Source: Candidatus Eisenbacteria bacterium
GTDB lineage: Bacteria > Desulfobacterota > Binatia > DP-6
Direction: 5' to 3'
NCBI GenBank assembly: GCA_035577985.1
Contig: DATJZY010000003.1
Location: 1-36,955, forward strand
DNA length: 36,955 nucleotides
The notes below the pieces were generated by a model, which worked only from the letters and a program-made list of their open reading frames with translations, had not been told where the DNA came from and ran no database searches. Of the stretch, positions 30,879-36,955 are shown piece by piece. Position 1 is the stretch's first letter. Every line of letters begins with the position of its first letter. Both the position numbers and the translations under genes were made by a program.

Positions 30879-31658
30879 ATGTCGAAGGGCACTCCCGTCG
30901 CGATCGTGACCGGAGCCAGCCGCGGCATCGGCAAGCGCCTGTGCGCCGATCTCGCCGTGGCGGGCTACGACGTCGTGTGCACCGCACGGACGTCGAGCGC
31001 GGCGCCGGGCAAGCTCCCCGGTACGGTCGAGGAGACCGCGGCCGGGGTCGAGCGGGCGGGACGCCGCGCCATGGCGCTGGCGCTCGACGTACAGGACGAA
31101 GAAGCCGTCGCCGGCCTCGCCGAGCGCGTCTATCGCGAATGGGGGCGCTGCGACCTGCTGATCAACAACGCGGCCGTCGCGCCGCCCAAGCCGGCGCTCG
31201 ACGACTCCGTGCGGCGGTGGCGGCTCGCCGTCGACGTCAACCTGAATGGTCCCTTCTACTGCATGTACCATCTCTGTCCGCGCATGGCGGCCGCCGGCGG
31301 AGGCCGGGTGATCAACGTCTCGTCGGGAGCCGCCGTGACGCCGTCGTTCGGCCGCGCGAGCTACACGGCGACCAAGCTCGCGCTCGAAGGGATGACCGAA
31401 GCGCTCGCGCACGATCTCGCGGGCCGCGTCGCCGTGAATTGCATCCGGATCGACATGCCGATCTGGACCGAAGGCTTCGACGCGACGCTACCGGCCGACT
31501 TCGATCGCTCGTGGTTCGAGGACGCCGTCATCATGACGGACGCCGTGCTCTGGCTCGCCACGCAGGATCTCGACTACACCGGAAGGATCCTGACGCTGGG
31601 CGAGCTTCGCGCCCGCGGCGTCGTCCGCGCACCGACCAAGGTCGCCGCGCATCCGTAG
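30879..31658 (+). CDS. short-chain dehydrogenase/reductase, function unknown
   Basis: A 259-residue classical SDR. The cofactor loop is VTGASRGIGKRL, followed by NNAA in LLINNAAVAPP, catalytic Ser in VINVSSGAAV and Y-T-A-T-K (Y-x3-K). The C-terminal segment lacks the usual NG(x)xxxVDGG and ends in an atypical tail (LTLGELRARGVVRAP), so the substrate side is diverged. RTS after strand 2 hints at NADP(H). It starts at ATG 30879 with GGAG upstream and is divergent from the epimerase (88 bases between starts). The methyltransferase gene follows after 17 bases, so they may be co-transcribed. Confidence 0.85.
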   Translation: MSKGTPVAIVTGASRGIGKRLCADLAVAGYDVVCTARTSSAAPGKLPGTVEETAAGVERAGRRAMALALDVQDEEAVAGLAERVYREWGRCDLLINNAAVAPPKPALDDSVRRWRLAVDVNLNGPFYCMYHLCPRMAAAGGGRVINVSSGAAVTPSFGRASYTATKLALEGMTEALAHDLAGRVAVNCIRIDMPIWTEGFDATLPADFDRSWFEDAVIMTDAVLWLATQDLDYTGRILTLGELRARGVVRAPTKVAAHP

Positions 31659-31675
31659 AGCGCTCCCCCCGTCGC

Positions 31676-32437
31676 ATGCGCCGAGGACCCGGATCGCTCT
31701 ACCGACGAAGCCTGTCGGTCCGGTACGCCGTGGGTCGCGATCGGCGCGCGATCCTGGCCTTTCTGCGGGCGAGCTATCCGATCGCGATCCCGCTCGGGAC
31801 GCGCCTCGACCTCGTGCGGCGGTTCCTGCGCATCACGAACCACGTGCGGACCTACCATACGCAGGCCGAGGTCCTGGCGGTCGCCGACCGCGTGCTGCGG
31901 CTCGCGGGTCGTCCCGATCTCACGGTGCTCGAAGCCGGCGCCGGAAAAGGCGGGGGAACGGCGAAGCTCAGCCTGGTCGCCCGCCTCGCCGGCGCGCGCC
32001 TCGTCGTCTGCGACTCCTTCCGGGGCGTGCCGCCGAACGCCGAGCGCCACGAGAACATCTACGGGCGACCGGTGGAGTTCCGCGAGGGCGCGTTTCGCGG
32101 GACCCTCTCGCTGGTGCGTCGCACCGTGCGTCGCTTCGGAGCGCCGGAGGCGTGCGAGTTCGCCAAGGGATGGTTTGCCGACACGCTGCCGGGGCTCACT
32201 CGACCGCTCGACGTGGTGCTGCTCGACGTCGATCTCATCGAGTCGACGCGGACCTGCGTGCGTTGGCTCTATCCGCGGCTGCGAGCGGGCGGGGCGCTGT
32301 TCTCGCAGGACGGACACCTGCGCGCCACGATCGAGCTGCTCGGCGACGCCCGCTTCTGGTCGGACGACGTGGGCGTCGCGATACCGGAGATCCGTGGCCT
32401 CGGGCGTGCGAAGCTGGTCGAGATCGCGCGCTGCTAG
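31676..32437 (+). CDS. TylF/MycF-like class I SAM-dependent methyltransferase
   Basis: A protein of ~253 residues. The SAM-binding strand reads TVLEAGAGKGGGTAKLSLVA, and the later DVVLLDVDLIESTRTC...LYPRLRAGGALFSQDGH matches the (L)D-x-D-(L)YesT...LxxGGxixxDD pattern of TylF/MycF macrocin-type O-methyltransferases, whose Asp residues bind Mg2+ beside the sugar or polyol hydroxyls. The first ~45 residues are basic. The substrate is unknown; homologues also modify surface glycans. ATG 31676 has no good ribosome site; the open frame extends far upstream into antisense sequence and is not meaningful. It converges on the OmpA-family gene. Confidence 0.8.
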   Translation: MRRGPGSLYRRSLSVRYAVGRDRRAILAFLRASYPIAIPLGTRLDLVRRFLRITNHVRTYHTQAEVLAVADRVLRLAGRPDLTVLEAGAGKGGGTAKLSLVARLAGARLVVCDSFRGVPPNAERHENIYGRPVEFREGAFRGTLSLVRRTVRRFGAPEACEFAKGWFADTLPGLTRPLDVVLLDVDLIESTRTCVRWLYPRLRAGGALFSQDGHLRATIELLGDARFWSDDVGVAIPEIRGLGRAKLVEIARC

Positions 32438-32451
32438 GAGTCTTGGGTCGG
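32437..32451 (+). repeat. 15-base copy of half of the meaB hairpin
   Basis: GGAGTCTTGGGTCGG is identical to 580-594 and likewise lies right at a stop codon (its first G is the last base of the methyltransferase TAG). The complementary left arm is missing here, so it cannot form the same hairpin. Confidence 0.5.
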
Positions 32452-32456
32452 CCCCC

Positions 32457-33104
32457 CTAGTCGACGACGAGCTCGACGCGACGGTTGCGGGCGCGTCCCG
32501 CTTCCGTGCCGTTGTCGGCGATCGGATGGGTCTTGCCATAGCCGCGCACCGTGAGACGGCTCGGGCTGATGCCGTCATTCACGAGCGCGTCGGCCACCGT
32601 GCGAGCACGGCGTTCGGACAGGCCCAGGTTGTACTTGTCGCTACCGATCGAGTCGGTGTAGCCGCCCACCTCGACGTGGATCGTCGGGTTGCTCTTCAGG
32701 ATCTGGGCGGCCTCGGTGACCTTGGCCCGACCCGCAGGCGTCAGGGTCGACTTGTTGAGCTCGAAGTTGGGGCCCGGGATGTCGGCGATCTTCGTGCCCT
32801 TCGCCGGCGGCGGAGGAGGCGGCGGAGGCGGAGCGCCTTCCTTGGGGCAGGCGTAGTGGCCGATGAGATAGCCGATGAGGCCACCGCCGACGAAGCCACC
32901 GCCGGTGCCCGCGGCGATCTCACCCGAGTCGCCACCCGTCCCGCCCTCGAACTCGCCCACCAGCACGCCACCGAGCGTTCCGCCGACGACGGCTCCGCTG
33001 GCGGTCGTGATGGCCTTGCAGAGCGTCGGGTGGTCGCGCATCGCCGTGCAGCCACCCAGCACCAGGGAGACGATCGCCGCCAAAGCCGTCCGTTTCGTCA
33101 CCAT
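32457..33104 (-). CDS. OmpA/Pal-family lipoprotein with glycine zipper
   Basis: A 215-residue outer-membrane lipoprotein. The signal peptide ends in lipobox LVLGGC (C19). Residues ~35-85 are a Gly-rich zipper (GAVVGGTLGGVLVGE...GGGFVGGGLIGYLIGH) that may insert in membrane. A nine-Pro linker follows. The OmpA_C domain (~105-215) has VEVGGYTDSIGSDKYN, LSERRARTVADALV and ARNRRVELVVD, the peptidoglycan-binding site with its conserved Asp and Arg. It should tether the outer membrane to the cell wall. ATG 33104 is 1 base from a GAGGG, so GTG 33101 with better spacing may be the true start. It is convergent with the methyltransferase. Confidence 0.92.
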   Translation of the reverse strand: MVTKRTALAAIVSLVLGGCTAMRDHPTLCKAITTASGAVVGGTLGGVLVGEFEGGTGGDSGEIAAGTGGGFVGGGLIGYLIGHYACPKEGAPPPPPPPPPAKGTKIADIPGPNFELNKSTLTPAGRAKVTEAAQILKSNPTIHVEVGGYTDSIGSDKYNLGLSERRARTVADALVNDGISPSRLTVRGYGKTHPIADNGTEAGRARNRRVELVVD

Positions 33105-33152
33105 GCCCTCGATCCGAACTTTCGCCGACCCTGGCTCTCGTCGTCGGTGGCG

Positions 33153-33629
33153 CTATGGCGCCTTTGGCTTGGTAGGCATCTCGCGCACCGTCTCGCCCGC
33201 GAGCTCGGTGCCGGGATCCAGGCAGAGCAGCCGCACGCGTCCGGTGGAGACGATGCGGCCCGCCTCGTCGCGCGACGTCGCCTCCCAGAGCTGAACCCGC
33301 CGGCCCCGGGTGATGGGCTTCGCCGTGATCGTGATCTTGCCCTCGCGCACGGCGCGCACGAAGCTCGTGTGGTTCTCGAGCCCGACGACGCTCTGGCCGC
33401 GCGCCATCGCGTCCATCGCGGCCCCGGTGGAGCAGACGGCCTCGACGACACCGCAATGGACGCCCCCGTGGACGATGCCGTACGGCTGCCGGTGGACGGG
33501 ACCGACGTCGTACTCGACCACCACCTCGTCGCGCGTCGCCCGCACGTAGCGGAAGCCCATGGCGGCGTCCCAGCCGGCCTTCCACTGGGCGCGCAGCTCT
33601 TCCGGATCGAGGGGAGGTCGATCGGGCAT
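33153..33629 (-). CDS. PaaI/YbgC-like hotdog thioesterase
   Basis: A 158-residue hotdog-fold acyl-CoA thioesterase. GIVHGGVHCGVVEAVCSTGA carries the HGG turn (H54) and a Glu (E63) in the central helix, as in PaaI/MenI-type enzymes. Strands such as ENHTSFVRAVREGKITITAKP follow as expected. It starts 3 bases after the malyl-CoA lyase stop, so the two are co-transcribed. In that setting it could hydrolyse an acyl-CoA of the glyoxylate/malyl-CoA branch (for example malyl-CoA to malate), but a general housekeeping role is equally possible. Confidence 0.87.
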   Translation of the reverse strand: MPDRPPLDPEELRAQWKAGWDAAMGFRYVRATRDEVVVEYDVGPVHRQPYGIVHGGVHCGVVEAVCSTGAAMDAMARGQSVVGLENHTSFVRAVREGKITITAKPITRGRRVQLWEATSRDEAGRIVSTGRVRLLCLDPGTELAGETVREMPTKPKAP

Positions 33630-33632
33630 GGG

Positions 33633-34682
33633 CTAGAGGCCGTACGCCTTCTTCAGGTCCGGGTCCTTCCGGGCAAGCAGCTCGGCCAGGCTCACCATCA
33701 CCTTGCACTGCTTCCAGGTGGCGTCGTCCTGCATCTTGCCGTCGATCATGTGGACGCCGCGGCCGTCGGGAATCGCCTCGAGGACCTTCTTCGCGAACAG
33801 CACTTCGTCGATGGGCGGGCTGAAGACCTTCTTCGCGATCGCGATCTGGTTCGGGTGCAGCGACCACGCGCCGACGCAGCCGAGCAGGAAGGCGGCGCGG
33901 AACTGGTCCTCGCAGCCGAGCGAATCGCCGATGTCGCCGAACGGCCCATAGAAGGGCAGGCACCCCATCGCAGTGCAGGCATCGACCATGCGCGCGATCG
34001 AGTAGTGCCACGGATCCTGCTGCGCCGTCGGGCGCGGTGCCTCCGGGTGCTGCTTGTCGGGATCGCTGCGGACGAGATAGGCGGGATGGCCGCCGCCGAC
34101 GCGGGTCGTCTTCATGCGACGGGACGCGGCGAGGTCCGCCGGGCCGAAGCTCACGCCCTGCATGCGCGGGCTCGCGGCGCAGATCTCTTCGACGTTGGTC
34201 ACGCCGAGCGCCGTCTCGAGGATGGCATGGACGAGCAGGGGGCGCTGCAGCTTGTGCTTGGCTTCGAGCTGCGCCAGCAGCCGGTCGACGTAGTGGATGT
34301 CCCATGGCCCCTCGACCTTGGGGACCATGACGACCGACAGGCGCTGTCCGATCGCGCCGACGAGCGTCGTGAGGTCGTCGAGACACCACGGCGAGTCGAG
34401 GCTGTTGATACGCGTCCACAGCGGCGTGTCGCCGAGATCGACCTCGCGGCCGACGCGAACGAGGCCCTCGCGCGCCGCGACCTTCTTGTCCGCGGCGATC
34501 GCATCCTCGAGGTTTCCGAGCAGGATGTCGGCCTGTCGCGCGAGATCCGGCAGCTTGGCGGCCATCTTCTCGTTCGAGGGATCGAAGAAGTGGATCATGC
34601 GCGAAGGGCCGAACGGGATCTCGCGCACCGGCTCGGGCGCGCCGAGCGCCAGCGGCTTCAGAAAGTCGCGCGGACTACGCAT
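33633..34682 (-). CDS. mcl: malyl-CoA / beta-methylmalyl-CoA lyase (HpcH/HpaI-CitE family)
   Basis: A 349-residue TIM-barrel lyase that splits L-malyl-CoA to acetyl-CoA and glyoxylate, and probably beta-methylmalyl-CoA to propionyl-CoA and glyoxylate. Visible are [13 protein letters not shown] (E59, D60), R91 in [11 protein letters not shown], metal ligand E156 in [10 protein letters not shown] and D183 in [10 protein letters not shown]. The segments [34 protein letters not shown] and [17 protein letters not shown] match my recollection of the Rhodobacter Mcl1 sequence rather than citrate lyase or HpaI. AGGAG stands ~5 bases before ATG 34682; the longer ORF to 36548 is a frame artefact. It lies downstream of sucD and ferredoxin genes with short gaps. 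Confidence 0.9.
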   Translation of the reverse strand: MRSPRDFLKPLALGAPEPVREIPFGPSRMIHFFDPSNEKMAAKLPDLARQADILLGNLEDAIAADKKVAAREGLVRVGREVDLGDTPLWTRINSLDSPWCLDDLTTLVGAIGQRLSVVMVPKVEGPWDIHYVDRLLAQLEAKHKLQRPLLVHAILETALGVTNVEEICAASPRMQGVSFGPADLAASRRMKTTRVGGGHPAYLVRSDPDKQHPEAPRPTAQQDPWHYSIARMVDACTAMGCLPFYGPFGDIGDSLGCEDQFRAAFLLGCVGAWSLHPNQIAIAKKVFSPPIDEVLFAKKVLEAIPDGRGVHMIDGKMQDDATWKQCKVMVSLAELLARKDPDLKKAYGL

Positions 34683-34690
34683 GGAGGCTC

Positions 34691-34912
34691 CTACTCGTAC
34701 AGCTTCACGACCTGCACGGTGCCGCGCGGGGCCGCCTGGACGCAGAGGTCGCACAGCGTGCACTCGTCGAGGTTGTCCTCGACGATCTGCAGCGCGCCGT
34801 CGGTCGCCTGCTTGAAGATGTTGACGGGACAGACCTCCACGAGCTTCTTCGCGAGCGCCGCGTCCTTGGCGACCTCGGGGGCGACCTTCACGTCGATGAA
34901 CATGCCCGGCAT
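34691..34912 (-). CDS. small ferredoxin with a single [4Fe-4S] site
   Basis: A 73-residue protein. Cysteines C28 (VCPVNIF), C51, C54 and C57 (CTLCDLC) are exactly the four ligands of one cluster of a 2[4Fe-4S] ferredoxin. The first CxxCxxC motif is absent, and A61-P62 stands where the fourth Cys-Pro of motif two should be, so the other cluster is lost. FixX and some small delta-proteobacterial ferredoxins have a similar one-cluster layout. It is packed between sucD (3-base gap) and the malyl-CoA lyase (8-base gap). An electron-transfer role for this operon is not evident from the other enzymes. Confidence 0.85.
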   Translation of the reverse strand: MPGMFIDVKVAPEVAKDAALAKKLVEVCPVNIFKQATDGALQIVEDNLDECTLCDLCVQAAPRGTVQVVKLYE

Positions 34913-34915
34913 GGC

Positions 34916-35824
34916 TCAGGCTCCCACGGTGGCGAGGCGCTCCTTCAGGAGCGCGGGGATCTCTTCGATGCGCTCGGCCACCGAGATGCCGGCGGCGCGC
35001 ATGCGCTCGATCTTGTCGGCGGTCGTGTCGGCCTTGCCTTCCACGATGGTGCCCGCGTGACCGAAGCGCATGCCGGGCATCTCGTCCATGAAGCGGCCCG
35101 CCATGAAGGCGACGATCGGGAGGCGCGACTTGTGCTCGCGGACCCAGTCGGCGAGCTCGGCCTCCATGCGGCCGCCGGGCTCGGAGTAGATCGCGATGGC
35201 CTTCGTGTCGCGATCGGCCTCGAAGAGCGGCATCAGCTCGGCGTAGGTCGAGCCGATGACGGCGTCGCCGCCGATCGACACGCACGTCGATTGGCCGAGG
35301 CCCGCGGCGGAGAGCGTGTTCGCGATCTCCGTCGTCATGCCGCCGGACCTGGACATGACGCCGATCGGCCCCTTCTTGAAGGCCCGGCGCACGTTCACGG
35401 CCGGTCCCCCGAGGCCGCCCACCTTCGCCTCGTCGGGCGAGAGGACGCCCAGGCAGTTGGGACCGATGATGCGCGCGCCACGGAGCTTCGCGAACTCCAC
35501 CATCTGCGCCACCTCGCCGCGCGGGATGCGCTCGGTGACGATGACGACGAGCTTCACGCCGGCGTCGATCGCCTCGAAGACGGCGTCGCGCGTGAAGCGC
35601 GGCGGGACGGTGACGATCGACGCGTCGACGTGCCGTGTGCTCGTGATGTCGCGCACGCAGTCGTGGACCGGCACGCCGTACACGTCGCGTCCGGCGCGTC
35701 CGGGCGTGACGCCGCCGACGATCTTGGTGCCGTAGTCGAGCCCTTCGCGCGTGAGGTTCACCGCCTCGCGGCCCGTGATCCCCTGGATGATGACGGTGGT
35801 GTCCTTGTTGATGAGGATCGACAT
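34916..35824 (-). CDS. sucD: succinyl-CoA / malate-CoA ligase alpha subunit
   Basis: A 302-residue ADP-forming acyl-CoA ligase alpha subunit. [11 protein letters not shown] is the CoA-binding Rossmann start, and [19 protein letters not shown] and [13 protein letters not shown] are family signatures. H256 in [11 protein letters not shown] is the phospho-His. GPNCLG rather than GPNCPG is a small deviation. The beta (ATP-grasp) subunit normally encoded directly upstream is missing; the upstream neighbour is an unrelated secreted-protein gene. Operon partners (ferredoxin, malyl-CoA lyase, thioesterase) suggest the malate-thiokinase role (MtkB), feeding malyl-CoA to the lyase, but succinate use cannot be excluded. 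ATG 35824 has no clear ribosome site. Confidence 0.88.
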   Translation of the reverse strand: MSILINKDTTVIIQGITGREAVNLTREGLDYGTKIVGGVTPGRAGRDVYGVPVHDCVRDITSTRHVDASIVTVPPRFTRDAVFEAIDAGVKLVVIVTERIPRGEVAQMVEFAKLRGARIIGPNCLGVLSPDEAKVGGLGGPAVNVRRAFKKGPIGVMSRSGGMTTEIANTLSAAGLGQSTCVSIGGDAVIGSTYAELMPLFEADRDTKAIAIYSEPGGRMEAELADWVREHKSRLPIVAFMAGRFMDEMPGMRFGHAGTIVEGKADTTADKIERMRAAGISVAERIEEIPALLKERLATVGA

Positions 35825-35859
35825 GCGTGGCGGCGACGGGCGGAACGCCGAACGGCCCG

Positions 35860-35891
35860 GGCACGTAACATGCGCCGTCGAGCAGGGTCAA
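35860..35891 (-). promoter_or_regulatory. weak candidate promoter for the sucD operon
   Basis: Reading the minus strand, TTGACC (35891-35886) is followed after ~15 bases by the AT-richer TGTTAC, ~40 bases before sucD. The -10 match is poor and the spacing short, so this is only a candidate. Confidence 0.25.
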
Positions 35892-35908
35892 GGGAAGGCG
35901 AGCGCAGG

Positions 35909-36955
35909 CTACTGCGGCGCCACCGCGCGATCGAGGTTGTCGAGCGCCGTCGTGGCCTTTGCCTTGGCCTTGTCGAGCTTCTTGCCCGCCTTGGCCTTGG
36001 TGACCTTCTTGACGGGCTTCTTGGTCTTCTTGGCGAGCTTGTCGAGCTTCGCCTTGGGATCGACGAGTACGAGCTGGGCCTTGAATTGCTTGACGTATGC
36101 CGCGAACCCACCCACGAGGTTGATGAGCTCGGTTTCCAGCGCCTTGTCGGATGCGTCGCCGGTGAGGGCGCGGAGGATCGTTCTCGCGCGCTCGATTCGG
36201 GCTTTCAGCTCGCCGTTCACGAGACAGTCGGCGACACCGTTGGGAAGCGCGACGTCGACGTCGGGCACGCCGCACCCGCAGGTGCCGGGAATCACCTTGG
36301 CGGGATCGGTGGGACACAGGTCCAGGAACTCCACTGCTCCGATGTCGCAGACGACGGTGCCGTCGCCGTTGCCGTCCGTCGGCCGGACCTGGCCCCGCTG
36401 ATCGGTGGCGGGACACTCGACCGGGTTGCCGCCGTCGATCGCGGCGCTCGCAGCCGCGGGAAGGTGCGTGAACGTCGGGCCGCCGTTGTCGGCGAGCGGC
36501 CCGAGCTGCGGATCGACGGTGCGGTCGTTCGGGCCGGCGAGACCGCACGATCCGTCGGAGTCGATGTTGAAGTCGCCCGAGACGGGTAGGGCCGTTCCGG
36601 CGCAGTGGCCGCCGGCAGCTCCGCTGAGGATGGAGCTCGTGAGCGTGAGCGGGCCGGTGTCACTGAAGATCTGGCTGCCGGTTGGCGCGGCGTTGTCGCC
36701 GAACGTCAGGTTGCGGAAGGTGAGGTTCCCGAAGGCTTGGATTCCTCCGCCGCTCGACTCGGCAGCGTTGCCCGAGACCGTCACGTTGGTCAGGGTCGAG
36801 GGAAACCCCGCGCCGATCAGCATGCCGCCACCGGTGCCCGGATTCCCCACCGCCCGGTTGTTCGAGATCGTCGAGTTGGCAACCGCCAGCATGAGACCGG
36901 CACCGACGGCGCTCAAGCCGCCCGCCTGAACCGCGACGTTGCCGTCGATGGTCGA
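35909..36955 (-). CDS. secreted polymorphic-repeat / choice-of-anchor-Q-like protein, 3' part (partial at window end)
   Basis: The frame is open to base 36955, so the N-terminus lies beyond the window; the TTG at 36916 is internal. Residues visible include beta-helix repeats of the polymorphic-membrane-protein type ([54 protein letters not shown]). They end in the choice-of-anchor-Q signature [15 protein letters not shown]...AAIDGG...DQRGQ...CDIGAVEF. A short Cys segment ([16 protein letters not shown]) leads into a helical domain and a C-terminal Lys/Ala-rich tail (~50 residues, [18 protein letters not shown] and similar). This is a probable surface or extracellular protein; the tail could bind polyanions or the envelope. 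It is upstream of, and on the same strand as, sucD. Confidence 0.85.
   Translation of the reverse strand, partial: STIDGNVAVQAGGLSAVGAGLMLAVANSTISNNRAVGNPGTGGGMLIGAGFPSTLTNVTVSGNAAESSGGGIQAFGNLTFRNLTFGDNAAPTGSQIFSDTGPLTLTSSILSGAAGGHCAGTALPVSGDFNIDSDGSCGLAGPNDRTVDPQLGPLADNGGPTFTHLPAAASAAIDGGNPVECPATDQRGQVRPTDGNGDGTVVCDIGAVEFLDLCPTDPAKVIPGTCGCGVPDVDVALPNGVADCLVNGELKARIERARTILRALTGDASDKALETELINLVGGFAAYVKQFKAQLVLVDPKAKLDKLAKKTKKPVKKVTKAKAGKKLDKAKAKATTALDNLDRAVAPQ

Noticed and set aside
32810..32840. GGC/GGA-rich tandem run as a DNA repeat
   Set aside because: It is the codons of a polyproline linker in the OmpA-family lipoprotein, explained by protein structure.
33633..36548. 971-residue malyl-CoA lyase fusion
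   Set aside because: The extension is out-of-frame sequence of ferredoxin, sucD and the secreted protein; ATG 34682 has a good ribosome site and the family length.
1..36955. CRISPR arrays, tRNA/rRNA genes, insertion sequences, attachment sites
   Set aside because: No regularly spaced repeats, cloverleaf-like or rRNA-like stretches, transposase or integrase motifs were seen on either strand; short structured RNAs could be missed by eye.

Overview
This is a GC-rich, gene-dense bacterial window with no rRNA, tRNA, CRISPR array or insertion sequence that I can see. Three things recall uncultured delta-proteobacterial-type lineages such as Binatota/Desulfobacterota_B or Myxococcota: (1) cobalamin-dependent ethylmalonyl-CoA-type enzymes, (2) NtrB/NtrC-type signalling, and (3) large secreted Cys-rich proteins with CGNG...GEQCDG repeats and a choice-of-anchor-Q-like protein. 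The lineage is an inference; no marker gene is present.

Layout. 1-9130: the 3' end of meaB (mutase-protecting GTPase), a soluble histidine kinase, an antisense secreted Cys-rich protein, an ethylmalonyl-CoA-type mutase (ecm), a small overlapping ORF resembling the tail of MeaB, a GIY-YIG-like small protein on the minus strand, and two translationally coupled amidohydrolases. 9155-16073: a membrane NtrB-like kinase and a DUF4105 membrane protein (both minus), an NtrC-like sigma54 activator (plus), then a small conserved protein and a secreted Cys-rich protein. Each of the last two is preceded by a GG-N10-GC sigma54-type promoter and by paired TTTCGA-centred sites at nearly the same distance, probably the activator's own targets.

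16095-29975 is the most striking region. It is an 11-gene, almost gap-free minus-strand operon that encodes a whole type II fatty acid synthase: FabD, a Y-x6-K enoyl reductase, KAS III, FabA, FabG, FabZ, KAS I/II and ACP. It also carries a PlsC-type acyltransferase, a phosphopantetheinyl transferase and a 1871-residue single-chain carboxylase with the domain order and central-domain motifs of eukaryotic acetyl-CoA carboxylase. A divergent TetR regulator sits across an AT-rich intergenic region with four alternating ACGA/TCGT half-sites. In principle the operon needs only acetyl-CoA, bicarbonate, ATP, NAD(P)H and CoA to make acyl-ACP and pass it to a lipid acceptor. It looks like a portable, regulated lipid-synthesis module.

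29972-36955: a methylmalonyl/ethylmalonyl-CoA epimerase with a second VOC-like domain, an SDR, a TylF-like methyltransferase, an OmpA-family lipoprotein, and a minus-strand operon of a succinyl/malate-CoA ligase alpha subunit, a single-cluster ferredoxin, a malyl-CoA lyase and a hotdog thioesterase. The window ends inside a secreted protein with a Lys/Ala-rich tail. Mutase, GTPase, epimerase, CoA ligase alpha subunit and malyl-CoA lyase together point to ethylmalonyl-CoA/serine-cycle-like C2 (possibly C1) assimilation. Crotonyl-CoA carboxylase/reductase and the ligase beta subunit are not in the window.
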